Shown piece by piece: positions 1 to 13,000 of a stretch of 64,000 bases of DNA (position 1 is the first letter of the stretch; each line of letters starts with the position of its first letter). Under the pieces are notes generated by a model. The model ran no database searches and was not told where the DNA came from. It saw only the letters and a list, made by a program, of their open reading frames with translations. Position numbers and translations under genes: made by a program. Location: NCBI GenBank assembly GCA_033439795.1, contig JAUTDP010000016.1:620001-684000 (forward strand). Direction: 5' to 3'. Source of the stretch: Sordaria brevicollis. Lineage: Eukaryota; Ascomycota; Sordariomycetes; Sordariales; Sordariaceae.

Positions 1-3000
1 TTTAAATTCCTTTAAATTCAGTTTTTAAATTGGTATTAGAAATAGTTTTATCGAATTCGGCCAGGGCTACGTTCTCTTCTATTTATTCTTTAAATTTATT
101 AATATTTTTTTTATAAGCGTTCTATTTAATTTAAAATTCGGCGTTTTAACGGATAAAGTACTTCTATATAATAATAAAAATTTTATTATTTATATCCTCT
201 TTAATAATAATATTAATATTGAAATTAGCGTTGAATTAATATACTTCGACGTATTTTTTTAAAACGAAGTTTAAAAGAGGTTTAGCGTATTATTTATAAT
301 TTTCGATATTTTAGTATTTTATTCGTATTAAATTAATTGAAAGTTCGCTTTATATTAATATATACAAAGGTATTTTATAAGCCTTTATACCGGTCTTTTT
401 ATTCCGTTTATCCTATTCGCGGAAGGATTTTAGCGATTTTATAATTTAGTATATTACGGTTATCGCAATTTAGGTAGCGATATCCAGCTTATAGAATAAA
501 TTTCCTATAATTTTTATAGGGTAAATTCTATTTTTAATTACGTTTAGGAATTTAATAATTTCTTTATAGTATTTTATTTACGAAATTTAAAAATTATTAA
601 TTGCGTAAATAATTAAAATTACTTTAATTCGTTTTTTATTATCGTTATAAAAATTATAGAATATTTTACTTTAATTAAATTATAGGCGTTTAAAAACATT
701 TAAATCTTAATTCGGCTTATTTAGAATATAATTAACCTAATTTAAAATGCGTTAACTTTTTTAATTCTATATTTTATACATTATTTTTATAATATTAAAA
801 ATAAAGAAATTGGAAATAATAGGATTACCGTTATATATATAGGTAATAGAGATATACGAACGTACCAATTTATTTTAATTCAGTATAATTAAATTGTTTA
901 TAATAATTATTATAATAATTAATTTCGGATTGTAGGTTTATTTTAATCGTATAATTTAATTGAAATATTTGAAAATAGGAAGAAATTTAACCGAAGGTTA
1001 ATTTATATACGTTAAATATTATAAGGCGGGTTTTATTACAATTTATATATAATAAATAATTAATATTTAATTATTTTATCGGTTTAAGACGAACCGGGTT
1101 TAAGGAGGGAAGGTACGTCCAGTTTCCTTTTTAAATAGTATATTATTTGGATATTATAGGTTAATACGGTTAAATCCGGTTCTTCGGGTTTTTTTAATTT
1201 ATTAAGTTAAATAAGGAACCGTATTTTATATTCTTTAATTAATTATTAATTATTCTTTATAAGGCTTATTTTTCTAATTATATTATAAGGTTCTTAAATA
1301 TTCAATTTATAGTTATAGCCTTTTTATTTTACTTTATAATCGATATATAGTCCGTTTTTTATCTAATTCGTTCGCCGTTTTAATAATCGCTCTACTTCGT
1401 AAGAATATGAATAATTATCGTTTCCTTCAATAAATATATAATTTAACTTATTATTCTTTTTTTTACTAAATAGGTTTTCGCTTTTAAAGTATTTATAAAG
1501 GTATATTAAAGAAATTATTTTATAAATCCTTTACGTTTTTAATATATCGAATTCGTAAATTAAATTATTAATTTTATATACTATTTTAAAAGGGCTGATT
1601 CTTTATTAACCGAATTTTTATAAAGGTTCGCCTACGGGGTTATACCTTTTATAAAATTGGATTATTATTTTATTTCTAACTTTAAAGGATAAAAGTTAAT
1701 ATAATTTATTATATAGGAATTTATATTTTATAGTAATTTAATTTAAAGCGTCGTTAATTTTTTAATTATATAATTTTTATATTACTTTAAGGTTATAATT
1801 TTTTAAATTTTGTAATTTAATAAAATTTAGGGTAGTATTAAGTTTAAAATTAAATATTAATTCGTTTAGGATTAAATTTAACGGGGTAAATAAGGAATTA
1901 TTTATATTATATTAAAATATTAATAAAATATTAGGTTAAAATATATTAAAGTTTTTAACGGTATAGTATTTAATAGCGAATTTTATTTCTTAATTTCTCT
2001 TTTCGTTTTTTCTATTAGTTTAGGAATATTATACTATAGTATATATTAATTTATAATTTAATTTATTAAATATAATTTTCTAAACTTCGAATAAGAATTT
2101 TAAATTTCGATCGCTAATTATTACGTAGAATAGGCCCTAATTATAAAATAGTAATATTATTACGAATTTTTTTATTTAATCCTTCGTTAAATAAATTATT
2201 TTCTTTAAAATTAAAATAACCTTTTTATTAAAAGCGTAAACGATCGTTATAAACGAATTAAAATTTTCTTTTCCTCATATCGTCGATATATAGGGTTATT
2301 TAAGTAGGCTTATTATAAAATCGATATAGATTATATAATATAAAATTAATTTAGAAATTATAGGTTAGAATTAACCGGGAATCGCTTTACAATTTTTTTT
2401 TAATTTATTATATTTAAAGTAGTAGGAAATATATATTTTAAATTAATATAATAATTATAAAATCGATAAACCTTTTAATTTTTTCGCTATTTAAAACGGG
2501 CTAAAATAATATTTATCGTTATAAATTATTTTAAAAATCGATTTAAAATAATTATACGGTATATATAATCGAATTGCGCCGTTATATTCTTTATAATATA
2601 GTAGGCTATTTTTAGAGAATTAATATTTAAATATCGGTTTTTAGGGAAATTATAGCGCGCGTTTCTTTCGGCGTAAAGTTTTAATTTTTTTATAATTTAG
2701 GAGTAGTAAACGTTTTTTACGTAGCCTTCGACGAAATCCGCTTTAATTTCGTCCGTTATTTGGATATAAATTGAATATACGGAATCTTTTTATATATTAT
2801 CCAATTCGCTAATTTTTAAATCGGGGTAAGGTATTTTAAATAATAGTTAAAATAAGGTATTTAGGACGACGTTAATTTTATTAAAGATATATTATATATT
2901 GAAATCGAATTAGGATAAATAAATTAAAGCCGTAATTAATTTTAAATTAAATTTAATTAAATTTATTATTTTTAAAATAATTTAACGGATAATATTAACG

Positions 3001-3052
3001 GTTATTTTATAATCGGTAAGTACGATTATTAATTTATAATATAATTAAATAA
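1..3052 (-). mobile_element. Left piece of Ty3/gypsy chromovirus copy B (RIP-mutated)
   Basis: This stretch aligns by eye with 8459-11510 of element A, base 1 matching about 8459, with differences that are almost all C/T or G/A. Read on the minus strand it carries, from high to low coordinates, the integrase core, a GPY/F-type C-terminal module and a chromodomain remnant (about 1230-1390), then an unassigned frame. Every frame is broken by TAA/TAG stops, as expected from RIP of CAA, CAG and TGG. The piece ends at a 15-bp sequence that reappears at 21492, where the same element resumes; the interruption falls in the RNase H region. The element's 3' LTR must lie left of the window. Inactive. 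Confidence 0.85.
3038..3052. repeat. Target-site duplication of the LINE, left copy
   Basis: The 15-bp sequence AATATAATTAAATAA occurs here and again at 21492-21506. In the uninterrupted sister element A the matching sequence occurs once (about 11496-11510) and runs straight on into sequence resembling that after 21506. This marks the insertion point of the LINE. The length fits the 14-17 bp duplications known for Tad-type LINEs. AT-rich flanks make the exact ends uncertain by one or two bases. Confidence 0.75.
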
Positions 3053-3149
3053 AAAAACTGCCTTAGAACCGGAAACGCCGATTTCTAATCGAAGAGCGCT
3101 CCAAAACGAAAACCGACAACGGGAATCGACTCAAGAGGGTCTTTTACGT

Positions 3150-4800
3150 CCCTTACGATATCCCGCGACGATTGCAGCGACGACGATATATTGTTATTAC
3201 CGATAGCGATTAATAATAGTAATTTTAAATTCGAAAATAGCGTTTATAACCCGTTCGTAGGACTTTTAATATATAATAACCTTAACGCAACGCGCGCTGC
3301 GAAGATTTTAGAAAAAACGTAAAAGGACGATAAAATTATAAAGAAATTTATCGCTAAAATAAATAAATCTTTGGATTATAACGCTATTTCGCTCGAAGAT
3401 TGCAATTAAATTCGTAAATTATTTAATAAATATATAAAAATCTTCGCGAAGAAAAATAAAGTAATATACCCCGAAGTTAATAAAATTAATAATAATTAAA
3501 TTATTATTAAGAAAGATTTCGACGATTTTAAGAAAATAATTTTATAAGAATTATAAAAGAACGTTAAAAAGGCGCCGAAAATATAAGCCGGAATTATAAA
3601 GGACGTTCTTTTTAAAACCGGGTTTATCCTTTAATATATTATAATTATTACCCCCCCTTAAAAATATTCTCTATTAATTACGACCGTACTTTCTTTATTC
3701 GAAATATTATAATTAATATTTAATATTCGAAGTAAACGAACGAAAAAATTAAAATTTAAATCGAAAAAATATTTCGCGATTTGAAGACCGGTACTTTTAA
3801 TATCGTACGAACCGCTACGAAATTATTTATAATCGGAAATTATAAAATTATATTTAATAATACTATATATAAATAATATTAATAATATTAAATTTAAGTT
3901 AAGAAAGTCTTTAACGAAAAAGCGTTTATATTTTTAAATATTATTACGTTAATTATTAAAGGGTTCCCTTAAACGAATATCGCCGAATATATAAAAATGA
4001 AAAATATTATTTATAAAATATAATAAACGAACCTAACCGTTTCTATTATTAAAATACGCTTATAAAAGAAGAAAATTAATAAAAATAGGGGATTCTTTAT
4101 AATAGAAGTTATAATTATAAAAATAATCGAAGCTTTTTATAAAAAATTCCTCTTCTAAGAAAGCGGTATATATATTTGCGAACCGTTTACTTCTTCGGCT
4201 AATATTTAATAATATTTTATTTATTAAAATATAAAATACTTAAAGAAATTTTACCGTAATATTAACGTTTATAAATATTATAATAAAAATAAATATAATA
4301 AGGATTATTTTAGAAAAGCGAATTACCTATTCAATAAAAATAAATCGCTAATCTTTTATATTCCGTATAAAAAGTATAAGTATTACGCCTTCGAAAAGAA
4401 AATATACCCTATTTTTAAAAAAATTATTATAAAGGCTATTATAAAGTACGCCGAGAAATTATATTTATTTATACGCCGGAAGGATTTTAAGAAAAATATT
4501 ATATTAAAACCGGTAATAATAAAAAACGATAAGGATATCGATTTCCTTAACGCTCTTCCTACCGCCTATATTATTATTATTCGTAAAAAGGAATTTAAAA
4601 GTAGAAATAGAAACTATATTTATAAACGGATTAATAAACCTTTTATTAGATTAAAATTAACGGTTAAAGGCCCGATAAACGTATTTACGAATTTTTAAAG
4701 TTCGAATATTCGGAGCGGCGTTAATTTAATCGTTACTATTAGACCGGTTATTTAAAAGGAAAAGATTCCCGCTCTTACTCCGCTTATAGGGTTAAAAAAT
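3150..4800 (+). pseudogene. LINE ORF1 (gag-like nucleic-acid-binding protein) relic
   Basis: A broken plus-strand frame precedes the endonuclease, in the position of ORF1 in Tad/Jockey-type LINEs. It is rich in Lys/Asn/Ile after RIP. Around 4270-4440 Tyr and Lys codons are spaced in a way compatible with former CCHC zinc knuckles in which Cys and His codons became Tyr codons. The assignment rests mainly on position and is weaker than that for ORF2. Confidence 0.5.
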
Positions 4801-4829
4801 ATTCCTTTATAGAATAATTAATAATCTAA

Positions 4830-5340
4830 TTAAAAATATTCTATTAAAATATAGGGAAATCGTACGAAAAAAGGAAATTATTATTCGAATAGGAAGAAAC
4901 TTATAATATCGTAACGATTTAAAAGCCGGGTAGGAATTTAAATAAGGATATTTATTATCTATAGGGCAATAAATATATTAAAGTAAATTATTTAAAAAAA
5001 GGGAAGGCGGTTATTTATATAAATAAGAAATAGAATTTTAAGGACCTAAATTTCCGTATTAGAAAAAATTAGGCTTCCGTAACGTTTAAAAATTTAAAGG
5101 AATTATTAACTATTTATTTAATTTATTCCTTTATTAAAACGTATAAAATATTAAAATACGAATAAGGGTTTCCCCTTTTTAAATTCTTCGAAGAAAAACC
5201 CCCGGTAAAATATTAAATTATAACCGTCGGGGACTTTAATTTCTATTATCCTAATTAGGATTTAAAAAATAAGATTAACCTAAGAGTTAAAAAATTCCTT
5301 ATATAAATATAATAGTAGCGTATATAATTTATTACCCTTA
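4830..5340 (+). pseudogene. LINE ORF2 AP-endonuclease domain relic
   Basis: The plus-strand frame contains a recognisable series: an early Gln/Glu-Pro motif that would read IQEP (near 4905-4925), a TIY/IYS-like strand near 5120-5140, and the catalytic loop GDFN at 5229-5240 followed by the Tyr-Tyr-Pro-Asn (former His-His-Pro-Asn) that is characteristic of LINE endonucleases. In the live element it would nick the target DNA to prime reverse transcription. Stops are all TAA or TAG. Inactive. Confidence 0.8.
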
Positions 5341-6329
5341 AAGGGGAGCCGACCCGTATAAATAATGTAATATAAGAAGAGAGAAATAGAATAATCGATT
5401 ATATATAAATAATATTAAAAATCGAAACCGAATATTAAGGGGCGTAATAATATAAATAAACCGGTTCGGACTATTATTTTTAAGAAGTTTAGGTTTATAC
5501 CGGAAGAAAAGTTAAAAAAGCGGAAATAGAAAAAAATTATAATTAGAATTTAATAAATATAAAAAAGGTACGAAAGGCGGTGTTATAACAAATTTCAATT
5601 TTAATAAAAATTAATATAAAGGAGGAATTAGAATTTATATTCGATAAATTCGATAGAGAATTTATAAATATAACGGAAGAATTCGTCCCGTATTAGAAAA
5701 AAAGTCGAAGGAAAAGAATAAAATAATAAACGTTAAAATATAAAATAACGATAAAAAATGCGAAGCGGAAATAGTAGAAATAATATAGGGAAAGGATATT
5801 TTCGAATTAAATAAAATTCGTAAAAATATTAATAAAAAAAAGAAGGATTAATGCGAAAATTTAATAAATAATATAGTAAAAAAGTATTAAAAAGGCGTCG
5901 AAAAATTTAAATAAATTTTAAACCTTCGAAAAATAAACCCGTACCCGAAGTTATTTATTAATAAACCCGCCCAAATTCCTAATTTTTAAATAATATAAAG
6001 GAATAAAAGAAATCGAAGACTATAATAATAAAGCGAATATTCTCGCCGAACGTTTTTTCCCGAAAGTAAATATTTTTATAAATTATTTATTTAATTAAAC
6101 CCTTCCCTTAAATATTAATAATTTATTATTTATTAACGAATTAATTATTAAGGAAGATATTTAGGAGGTTTTATTTCGAATAATTCCGAATAAAATATTA
6201 AGCGTCGATTAATATTCGAATAAATTTTTAAAGATTTATAAAAAATTATTTTAGAAGGTTATAATTATTTTCGTAATTATAAATTTTTATTTAAAATATT
6301 TCCTATAACGGTTTAAAAATATAAAAGTA

Positions 6330-6784
6330 ATCGTTTTTAAAAAATTAGGAAAAACCGCCGTATAATAAAAGTTAATTAGTACGTAGAAGTTAATTTTCTT
6401 ATTAAATAACGTTAAAAAATTTTTCGAAGCGTTCGTCGTTAAAAGATTTATTTAAACCGTAAAAGAATTTAACTTCTTATTAAAGGGCTAAATAAGTAAT
6501 CGGGTAGGCTATTCGACCGAATTTACTATTTATATCGTTACGGATATTATATATATAATTTAAAAATTCGGAACCGTTATATTACTAATATTCTTTAATT
6601 TTAAAAGCGTATTTAATAAAATTAATTATAAATAATTATTATATACCCTATAGGAAATGTAATTCCTATAATAAATTTTCGAATAGGTAGCGAATTTTAT
6701 TAATAAACGAAGAAGTTCTTTTTTTTTCGACGACGAAATATCCGCTCCCTATACTATAAAAATTAAAATACTTTAAGGCTCCCC
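6330..6784 (+). pseudogene. LINE ORF2 reverse transcriptase relic, N-terminal half
   Basis: The frame shows the classic non-LTR fingers and palm order: a VxxKKLGKTxV-like block near 6325-6360, an LLNxxKKFFEA-like block near 6400-6435, the acidic palm segment SVFNKIN (former DV.GAFDRVN) near 6600-6625, and the QGSP loop ending exactly at the junction at 6784. The protein resumes at 18251 with PLS.ILFIL, so element A landed between codons of the conserved QGSPLSPILF motif. Confidence 0.85.
6780..6784. repeat. 5-bp target duplication of element A, left copy
   Basis: TCCCC at 6780-6784 is repeated exactly at 18246-18250, immediately outside the two LTRs. Five base pairs is the usual duplication length of Ty3/gypsy integrases. 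Removing one copy restores an open LINE reverse transcriptase frame. Confidence 0.9.
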
Positions 6785-7090
6785 TATCAGATGGCACAAG
6801 CTTACAACGTGAAGTCCTTAATGGATTGGATGATTATAGAATATAATAATTAATTTAAGAGAGAAATCGAGTCAAGGCTCGACCTCTCGGCTATTTACTT
6901 ATACATAGGAGTCAATTCGGGTCGTCCCTAACCCGATTCTTACGATACTTAAAAAAGAAGGTAAATTTACAACCGACTTAATATCGAATCGTAATTCGAT
7001 TTTTACGGTACTTAAAGAAGAAGGTAAATCTACGACTAATTTAATATCGAATTATAATTCGTTTTAACCTATTCCCTTCTTCCCTTTATA
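6785..7090 (-). repeat. LTR of element A (left, 3' LTR on the minus strand)
   Basis: 306 bp, aligning without gaps to 17940-18245. It begins TATCAG (a RIP form of TGTCAG) and ends TTATA (matching TTCACA in the other copy), so the original ends were TG...CA. It contains two tandem 63-bp units carrying the motif AAGAAGAAGGT. The first 140 bases are less mutated than the rest. Confidence 0.9.
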
Positions 7091-9690
7091 ATTACCCCCT
7101 ATATTAATTTATTACTATCCTAATAATTCGTTTAAATATATACCCTTATTATTTATTTATCTAAATTCCGAATCCTATATTATTTATCCTTTGTAGGCCG
7201 ATTTAATTATTTACTTCTTCGATACTATACCCGGTAATTTGAACGACGATTTCGTTAACGCTATTATATATATCGTTTCTATAAATTTCGAATTCCTAAT
7301 TAGCGAACGGGCCGTTGGCGATATATACGAATATTTTATTATTACGATTATAAACGTTACGGACGTTCTATTTATTATTATTAATATTTTAGGCCTTAAA
7401 GCGGCTATCGATTATAATTATTTTAAAATTAACCTAGGTATAAATTAAATCGGCGTAGGAGTATTATTTAATTAAATTATATAATCTTTTAAAAGTACGG
7501 TCCTTCGTTATATTTTAAATAATTTAATAATATTTATCGGCTTATTTATAATTACTAAAACGTAGGTAATTTATTAATATTAATTTAAATACCTACTTTT
7601 ACCTTTTAATACCGTTTTTAAGGTAATTAATTTCTTCCTACTAATTTTTATTTTATTCTTCGAAATATTTAATACGTTAGGTTAATTTATCGAATACTTC
7701 CTAATTATAATTCGGGGTCGTATTTATAATTAATTTAAGTAAAAATTAATTTCTAATACGATTACAATTGAAGAAAATACGTTATAGGGTTAAAATAATT
7801 CGGTTAATTATAATTATATTAAATAATTTATTTATAACCGGAATAATATTTATATTAGTAATCGTTTTATTACGAATAAAACGGTTATTAAAATTAATTA
7901 TATTTATATTTAAATTTTAATTTAATTTAAAATTTAGTAACGAATTTATTTCGGAAGACGAATTTATTATTAAGGAGGATTTAAACTGCTTAAAAGTCCT
8001 AAAGTTAAAGTTGGAAATAGATTATTTCTTTTTAATTATATAGTTAGCGGTGAAAATTTTAGCGAAACCGGTCGATTTAATCGGAATATTTTAAATAAGG
8101 ATAATAATTCGAATCGGAGGGGCGGTAAAATTTTTAAATTCGATATATCCGATAATATTAAAAATATTAGGGATTTTAATTTTTAATATCGTTAAGGTAT
8201 TTAAAAGAATAATTTTATTAATTTAAAGAATTAAATTAAATTTAATTATGTTAATAAATTTATTAATAATATTATTAAATAACGAATTACCGAAGATAAT
8301 ATTATATAGGATAATGGGCTATTTAATTAAGGCGATTTGTAATTTACTATTTAAAAGTAAATTTAATTTTTCGAATACGCCGGTCTAAAGTTATTCAGCG
8401 GGGGTTAATTCCTTTATAATAAATATTAATTCTTTAAATTCGGTATAGCGTATATTAATTTAAATTCTTTTAAGTTTAATTTCTAAATTAATACCGGAAA
8501 TAATTTTATTAAATTCGGCCAAGGTTATATTCTTTTTTATCCAATCCTTAAATTTATCGATATTCTCTTTATAAACGTTCTATTTAATTTAGAATTCGGA
8601 ATTTTAACGGGTAAAATACTTTTATATAATAACGAAAGTTTTATTATTTATATCCTCTTTAATAATAATATTAATATCGAAATTAATATCGAATTAATAT
8701 ATTTAAACGTATTTTTCTAAAACGAAATTTAAAAGAGGTTTAACGTATTATTTATAATTTTTAAATATTTTAACGTCCTATTCGTATTAAATTAATTTAA
8801 AATTTATTTTATATTAGCGTACGTAAAAAGGTATTTTATAAACCTTTATACCGGTTTTTTTATTTCGTTTATTTTATTCGTAAAAAGATTTTAATAATTT
8901 TATAATTTAATATATTATAGCTATTATAATTTAAATAGCGATATCCGGCTTATAAAATAAATCTCCTATAATTTTTATAAAATAAACTCTATCCTCGATT
9001 ATGCCTAGGAACCTAATAATCTCTTTATAATATTTCGTCTATAAAATTTAAAAGCTATTAATCGCGTAAATAATTAAAATTATTTTAATTCGCTTTTTAT
9101 CGTTATTATAAAAGTCGCGAAATATTTTACTCTAATTAAATTATAAATGTTTAAAGACGTTCGAATTTTAATTCAATTTACCCGGAATATAATTAACCTA
9201 ATTTAAAACGCGTTAACCTTTCTAATTCTATATTTCGCAAATCGCCTTTATAATATTGGAAATAAGAAGGTTAGAAATAATAGGATTACTATTATATATA
9301 TAGGCGGTAAAACGGCGTAAATATACCGGTTTACTTTAATTCGGTATAATTAAATCGTTTATAATAATTATTATAATAATTAATTCCGGATTATAAATTT
9401 ATTTTAACTATATAATTTAATTAAAATATTTAAAGATAGGAAGAAATTTAACCGAGGATTAATTTATATGCGTTAAATATTATAGGGTAGGTTGTATTGT
9501 AATTTATATATAATAAATAATTAATATTTAATTACCTTATTAATTTAAAATAAATCGGGTCTAAAGAAGGAAAGCACGTCTAATTTCCTTTTTAAATAGT
9601 ATATTATTTAAATATTATAAATTAATATAATTAAATCTAATTCCTTAAGTTTTTTTAATTTATTAAATTAAATAGGGAGTTGCGTTTTGT
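7091..9690 (-). pseudogene. Unassigned region of element A between chromodomain and LTR
   Basis: About 2.6 kb lies between the chromodomain and the 3' LTR, more than gypsy elements need there. In copy B (1-1200) one minus-strand frame reads for several hundred codons with only TAA/TAG interruptions and ordinary amino-acid composition. Copy A matches it with C/T and G/A differences. I do not recognise a domain. It could be an extra ORF of the family or a C-terminal extension of pol. A 69-codon plus-strand open frame at 7239-7448 inside it starts with TTG and is treated as chance. Confidence 0.5.
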
Positions 9691-9835
9691 ATTCTTCAAT
9701 TAATTACGGGCTATTCTTTATAAAGCCTCTTTTTCTAATTATATTATAGGGCTCTTAAATATTCGATTTATAATTATAGCCTTTTTATTTCACCCTATAA
9801 TCGATATATAATCTATTTTTTATCTAAATCGTTCG
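9690..9835 (-). pseudogene. Chromodomain relic of gypsy pol (element A)
   Basis: Translated on the minus strand, the frame gives a chromodomain-like order: a YxVKRLLx-R start, a YRVK-KGY core (aromatic cage strand, usually YLVKWKGY), an EPYNI segment corresponding to the WEP-N strand, and a closing LIEEY helix. The same layout is seen in copy B near 1230-1390. In chromoviruses this integrase tail reads histone marks, typically H3K9me, and steers insertion into heterochromatin, which fits nesting of copies here. Confidence 0.75.
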
Positions 9836-9899
9836 CTATTTTAATAATCGTTTTACTTTGTAAGAATAAAATTAATTATTATTTCCTTCGATAAATACG

Positions 9900-11200
9900 C
9901 AATTCGGTTTATTATTCCCCTTCTTACCGAATAAATTTTCGCCTTTAGGGTATTTATAAAAATATATTAAGGAAATTATTTTATAAATCCTTTATATTTT
10001 CGGTATATCGAATTCGTAAATTAAATCGTTAATTTTATATATTATTTTAAAAGGGCCGATTCGTTATTAACCGAATTTTTGTAAAAATTCGCTTATAGGG
10101 TTATACCTTTTATAAAATCGGATTATTATTTTATTTCCGATTTTAAAGGATAAAGGCCGGTATAATTTATTATATAGGAATTTATATTTTATAGCGGCTT
10201 AATTTAAAGCGTCGCTAATTTTTTAATTATATAACTTTTATATTATTTTAAAGTTACGGTCTTCTAAATTTTATAATTTAATAAAATTTAAAGTAATATT
10301 AAATTTAAAACCGAATACTAATTCGTTCGGGATTAAATTCAATAAGGTAAATAAAGAATTATTTATATTATATTAAAGCGCTAATAAAATATTAAACTAA
10401 AATATATCGAAATTTTTAATAATATAGTATTTAATAGCGAATTCTATTTCTTAATTTCTCCTTTCGTTTTTTCCGTTAATTTAAGAATATTATACCGTAA
10501 TATATATTAATTTATAACCTAATTTATCGAATATAATTTTCTAAATTTCGGATAGGAATTTTAAATCTCGATTATTAATTATTATACGGAATAAACCCTA
10601 ATCGTAAAGTAATAATATCGTTACGAATTTTTTTATTTAATTTTTCGCTAAATATATTATTTTCTTTAAAATTAGGATAATTTTCTTATTAAAAGCGTAA
10701 ATAATTATTATAAACAAATCGAAACTTTCTCTTCCCTATATTATCGACGTATAAAATTATTTAAATAAGCCTATTATAAAATTAATATAAATTATATAAT
10801 ATAAAATTAATTTAAGGATTATAAATTAAAATTAATCGGGAATTACTTTACGATCTATTTTTAATTCGTTATATTTAAAATAATAAGAAATATACGTCCT
10901 AAATTAGTATAATAGCCGTAGGATCGATAAACCCTCTAATTCTTTTGCTATTCGGGATAGGCCGAAGTAATATCTATTATTATAAACTATTTTAAAAATC
11001 GATTTAAAATAATTATACGGTATATATAATCGAATTACGCCGTTATACGCTTTATAGTATAGTAAATTATCTTTAAAAAGTTAATACTTAAAATATCGGT
11101 CTTTAAGGAGGTTATAGCGTACGTTTCTTTTAGTATAGAATTTTAATTTTTCTATAACCCGGGAGTAATAAACGTTTTTTATATAACTTTTAACGAAATT
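9900..11200 (-). pseudogene. Integrase and GPY/F domain relic of element A
   Basis: The minus strand reads through an integrase core: an INFIIGL segment (former hydrophobic-DF.TGLP strand with the first catalytic Asp) near 10770-10800, then the former VSDRG and HPQTDGQTE-like segments toward 10450. After this comes the GPY/F module, whose IGPFKII.KI.DL motif lies near 10010-10060. The catalytic residues are mostly altered by G-to-A changes. It would have joined element cDNA to chromosomal DNA. Confidence 0.7.
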
Positions 11201-11299
11201 TATTTTAATTTCGTCCGTTATTTAAATATAAATTGAATATACGGAATTTTTTTATATATTATTTAATTCGCTAGCCTTTAAATTAGGGTAGGGTACTTT

Positions 11300-13000
11300 A
11301 AATAGTAGCCGGGATAGGGTATTTAGGACTACGTTAATTTTATTAAAGATATATTATATATCGAAATCGAATTGGAATAGGTAAATTAAAGCTATAATTA
11401 ATTTCGGATTAAATTTAATTAAATTTATTATTTTTAAAGTAATTTAGCGGACGATATTAATAATTATTTTATAATTAGTAAAAACGATTATTAATTTATA
11501 ATATAATTAAATAATTTATTTTATTATTTTATAAGCCTATACGAAGTAAGCGACTTCGAATTTTATAAATTAATACCGTTTTTTAACATTCGAAAGCTAT
11601 TTATTATAAAATATAATCGGCTCAATATTTACAATGAAGAAAGATTTACTATCCTAAGAATTATTTTTTAAATAGAAAATAATTAAACCGAAATTAAATT
11701 CGAATAATACGTCAATTTTATAGAACGTTTAACGGCTTAAATAATAATAAAAAAGGATTTACTCTTTATAGAATTAACTTTATAAAATTTTAAAAATTTT
11801 TTTCTTTTATTAAATAAATTTAAAAGTAATTATTTTTATAAATTTTTAACGGACGGGTTAATTTTTATTCTTTAATATCCTTTTTTCCGCTTTAATTTGT
11901 ATTATAAACGCGGTTTTACGGTCTTCAAATAGTCCTACCTTTTAAATAAATTAGGGTATAAATTTCTTAAAGAAGTTACCGATATTAATATAACGCTTAA
12001 AGTTAATTAAGTCGGTAAGTATTTTAATATCTTGGATTACGGCAATTTAATCTTCGATTATCGCTAAGCTGAATATTAATATTTTATAATTTAAAAAACG
12101 AATTAATAAATAAATTACGAATAATTTCTTCGTTACGATATTTAAATTAATTTTTTTAAATAGCTTTAGGATTATTTCGATATAAATAAAATATTTTTCG
12201 GTTATATCGTTAAAAATAATAATATTATTAATATAAATTATTACGAAAATTTAATAAGGGTGGAATTATTTATTTATAAATTTCTAAGCGTAAAACGGTA
12301 AATTTTTATAATTTATTAAAGCGACGTTTAACTTTTTTAAACTTCTAAAATTAATTAAAATTATTTTATTATAATAATAGGGATAAACGGGGAATTAGTA
12401 AAAAAAAATTAAATTATCGAAAATATTAATAAAACGTTTATTTCGTATACGGGTGATAATAGAATTTTAAATCGGTAAAGGGTAAGAATCGCTAATAATA
12501 ATTTTATTAATAGGCCGTTAATCGATAACGACCTTCGCTTTATATTTATTATTTACCGTCCTTTAAATTATAAAATAAAGGTATTCGAAGGGGGTAGGAC
12601 GCTTTATTTATTCTAATTTTCTGTCTTTATATATTTTATTAAGCGTTTTATTCAAAATTTTTATATCTTTTAAATTAAATTAATATAAATAAGACGTAAC
12701 TTTTTTATAATATTAGTTATCGATTAAATCGACGTATAATATTTTATTTTCGTCGATAATAATAATACTGGTATTATTATAAACGTTATATTTATTAATT
12801 ATTATTTTAATTTTTTCGGTAAAGGCTGGGTCTTTTATATAAATTGTAACGTTAAAATTAAATTTAATTTCGGGGATATTTTCGACTTTACCGATTTTTA
12901 AAGATAGAATTTTAATTTAAATTTACTTTATTAGGTAGAGCGAATCGTCTTCTATTAAGGATTTATCTTTAAGAATTAATTTAATAACTTTTTTTACTAC
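11300..13000 (-). pseudogene. Reverse transcriptase and RNase H relic of element A
   Basis: The palm motif reads YINN on the minus strand near 12225-12240, the RIP form of the catalytic YxDD (GAC/GAT to AAC/AAT), followed by an IIIF strand. The connection and RNase H follow at lower coordinates: a QDRKTAL-like block near 11900, an FIPxEPIIFY..QLS..EKRY-like block near 11560-11620, and a former TDH near 11510. The second copy has YIDN at about 22215-22240, so the two copies lost their catalytic site by different mutations. Confidence 0.8.

Larger units (their letters stand above)
3053..6784 (+). mobile_element. Tad-like LINE, 5' part (RIP-mutated)
   Basis: A non-LTR retrotransposon on the plus strand. 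Its first 250 bases are noticeably less RIPped than what follows. In order it shows an ORF1/gag-like region (about 3150-4800), an AP-endonuclease domain (about 4830-5340) and the first half of a reverse transcriptase (about 6330-6784). It stops at the junction with element A, and the reverse transcriptase resumes at 18251. Adding the two pieces gives about 6.97 kb, close to the roughly 7 kb known for Tad1 of Neurospora. Clade assignment is from domain order and motif wording, not from an alignment. Confidence 0.85.
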
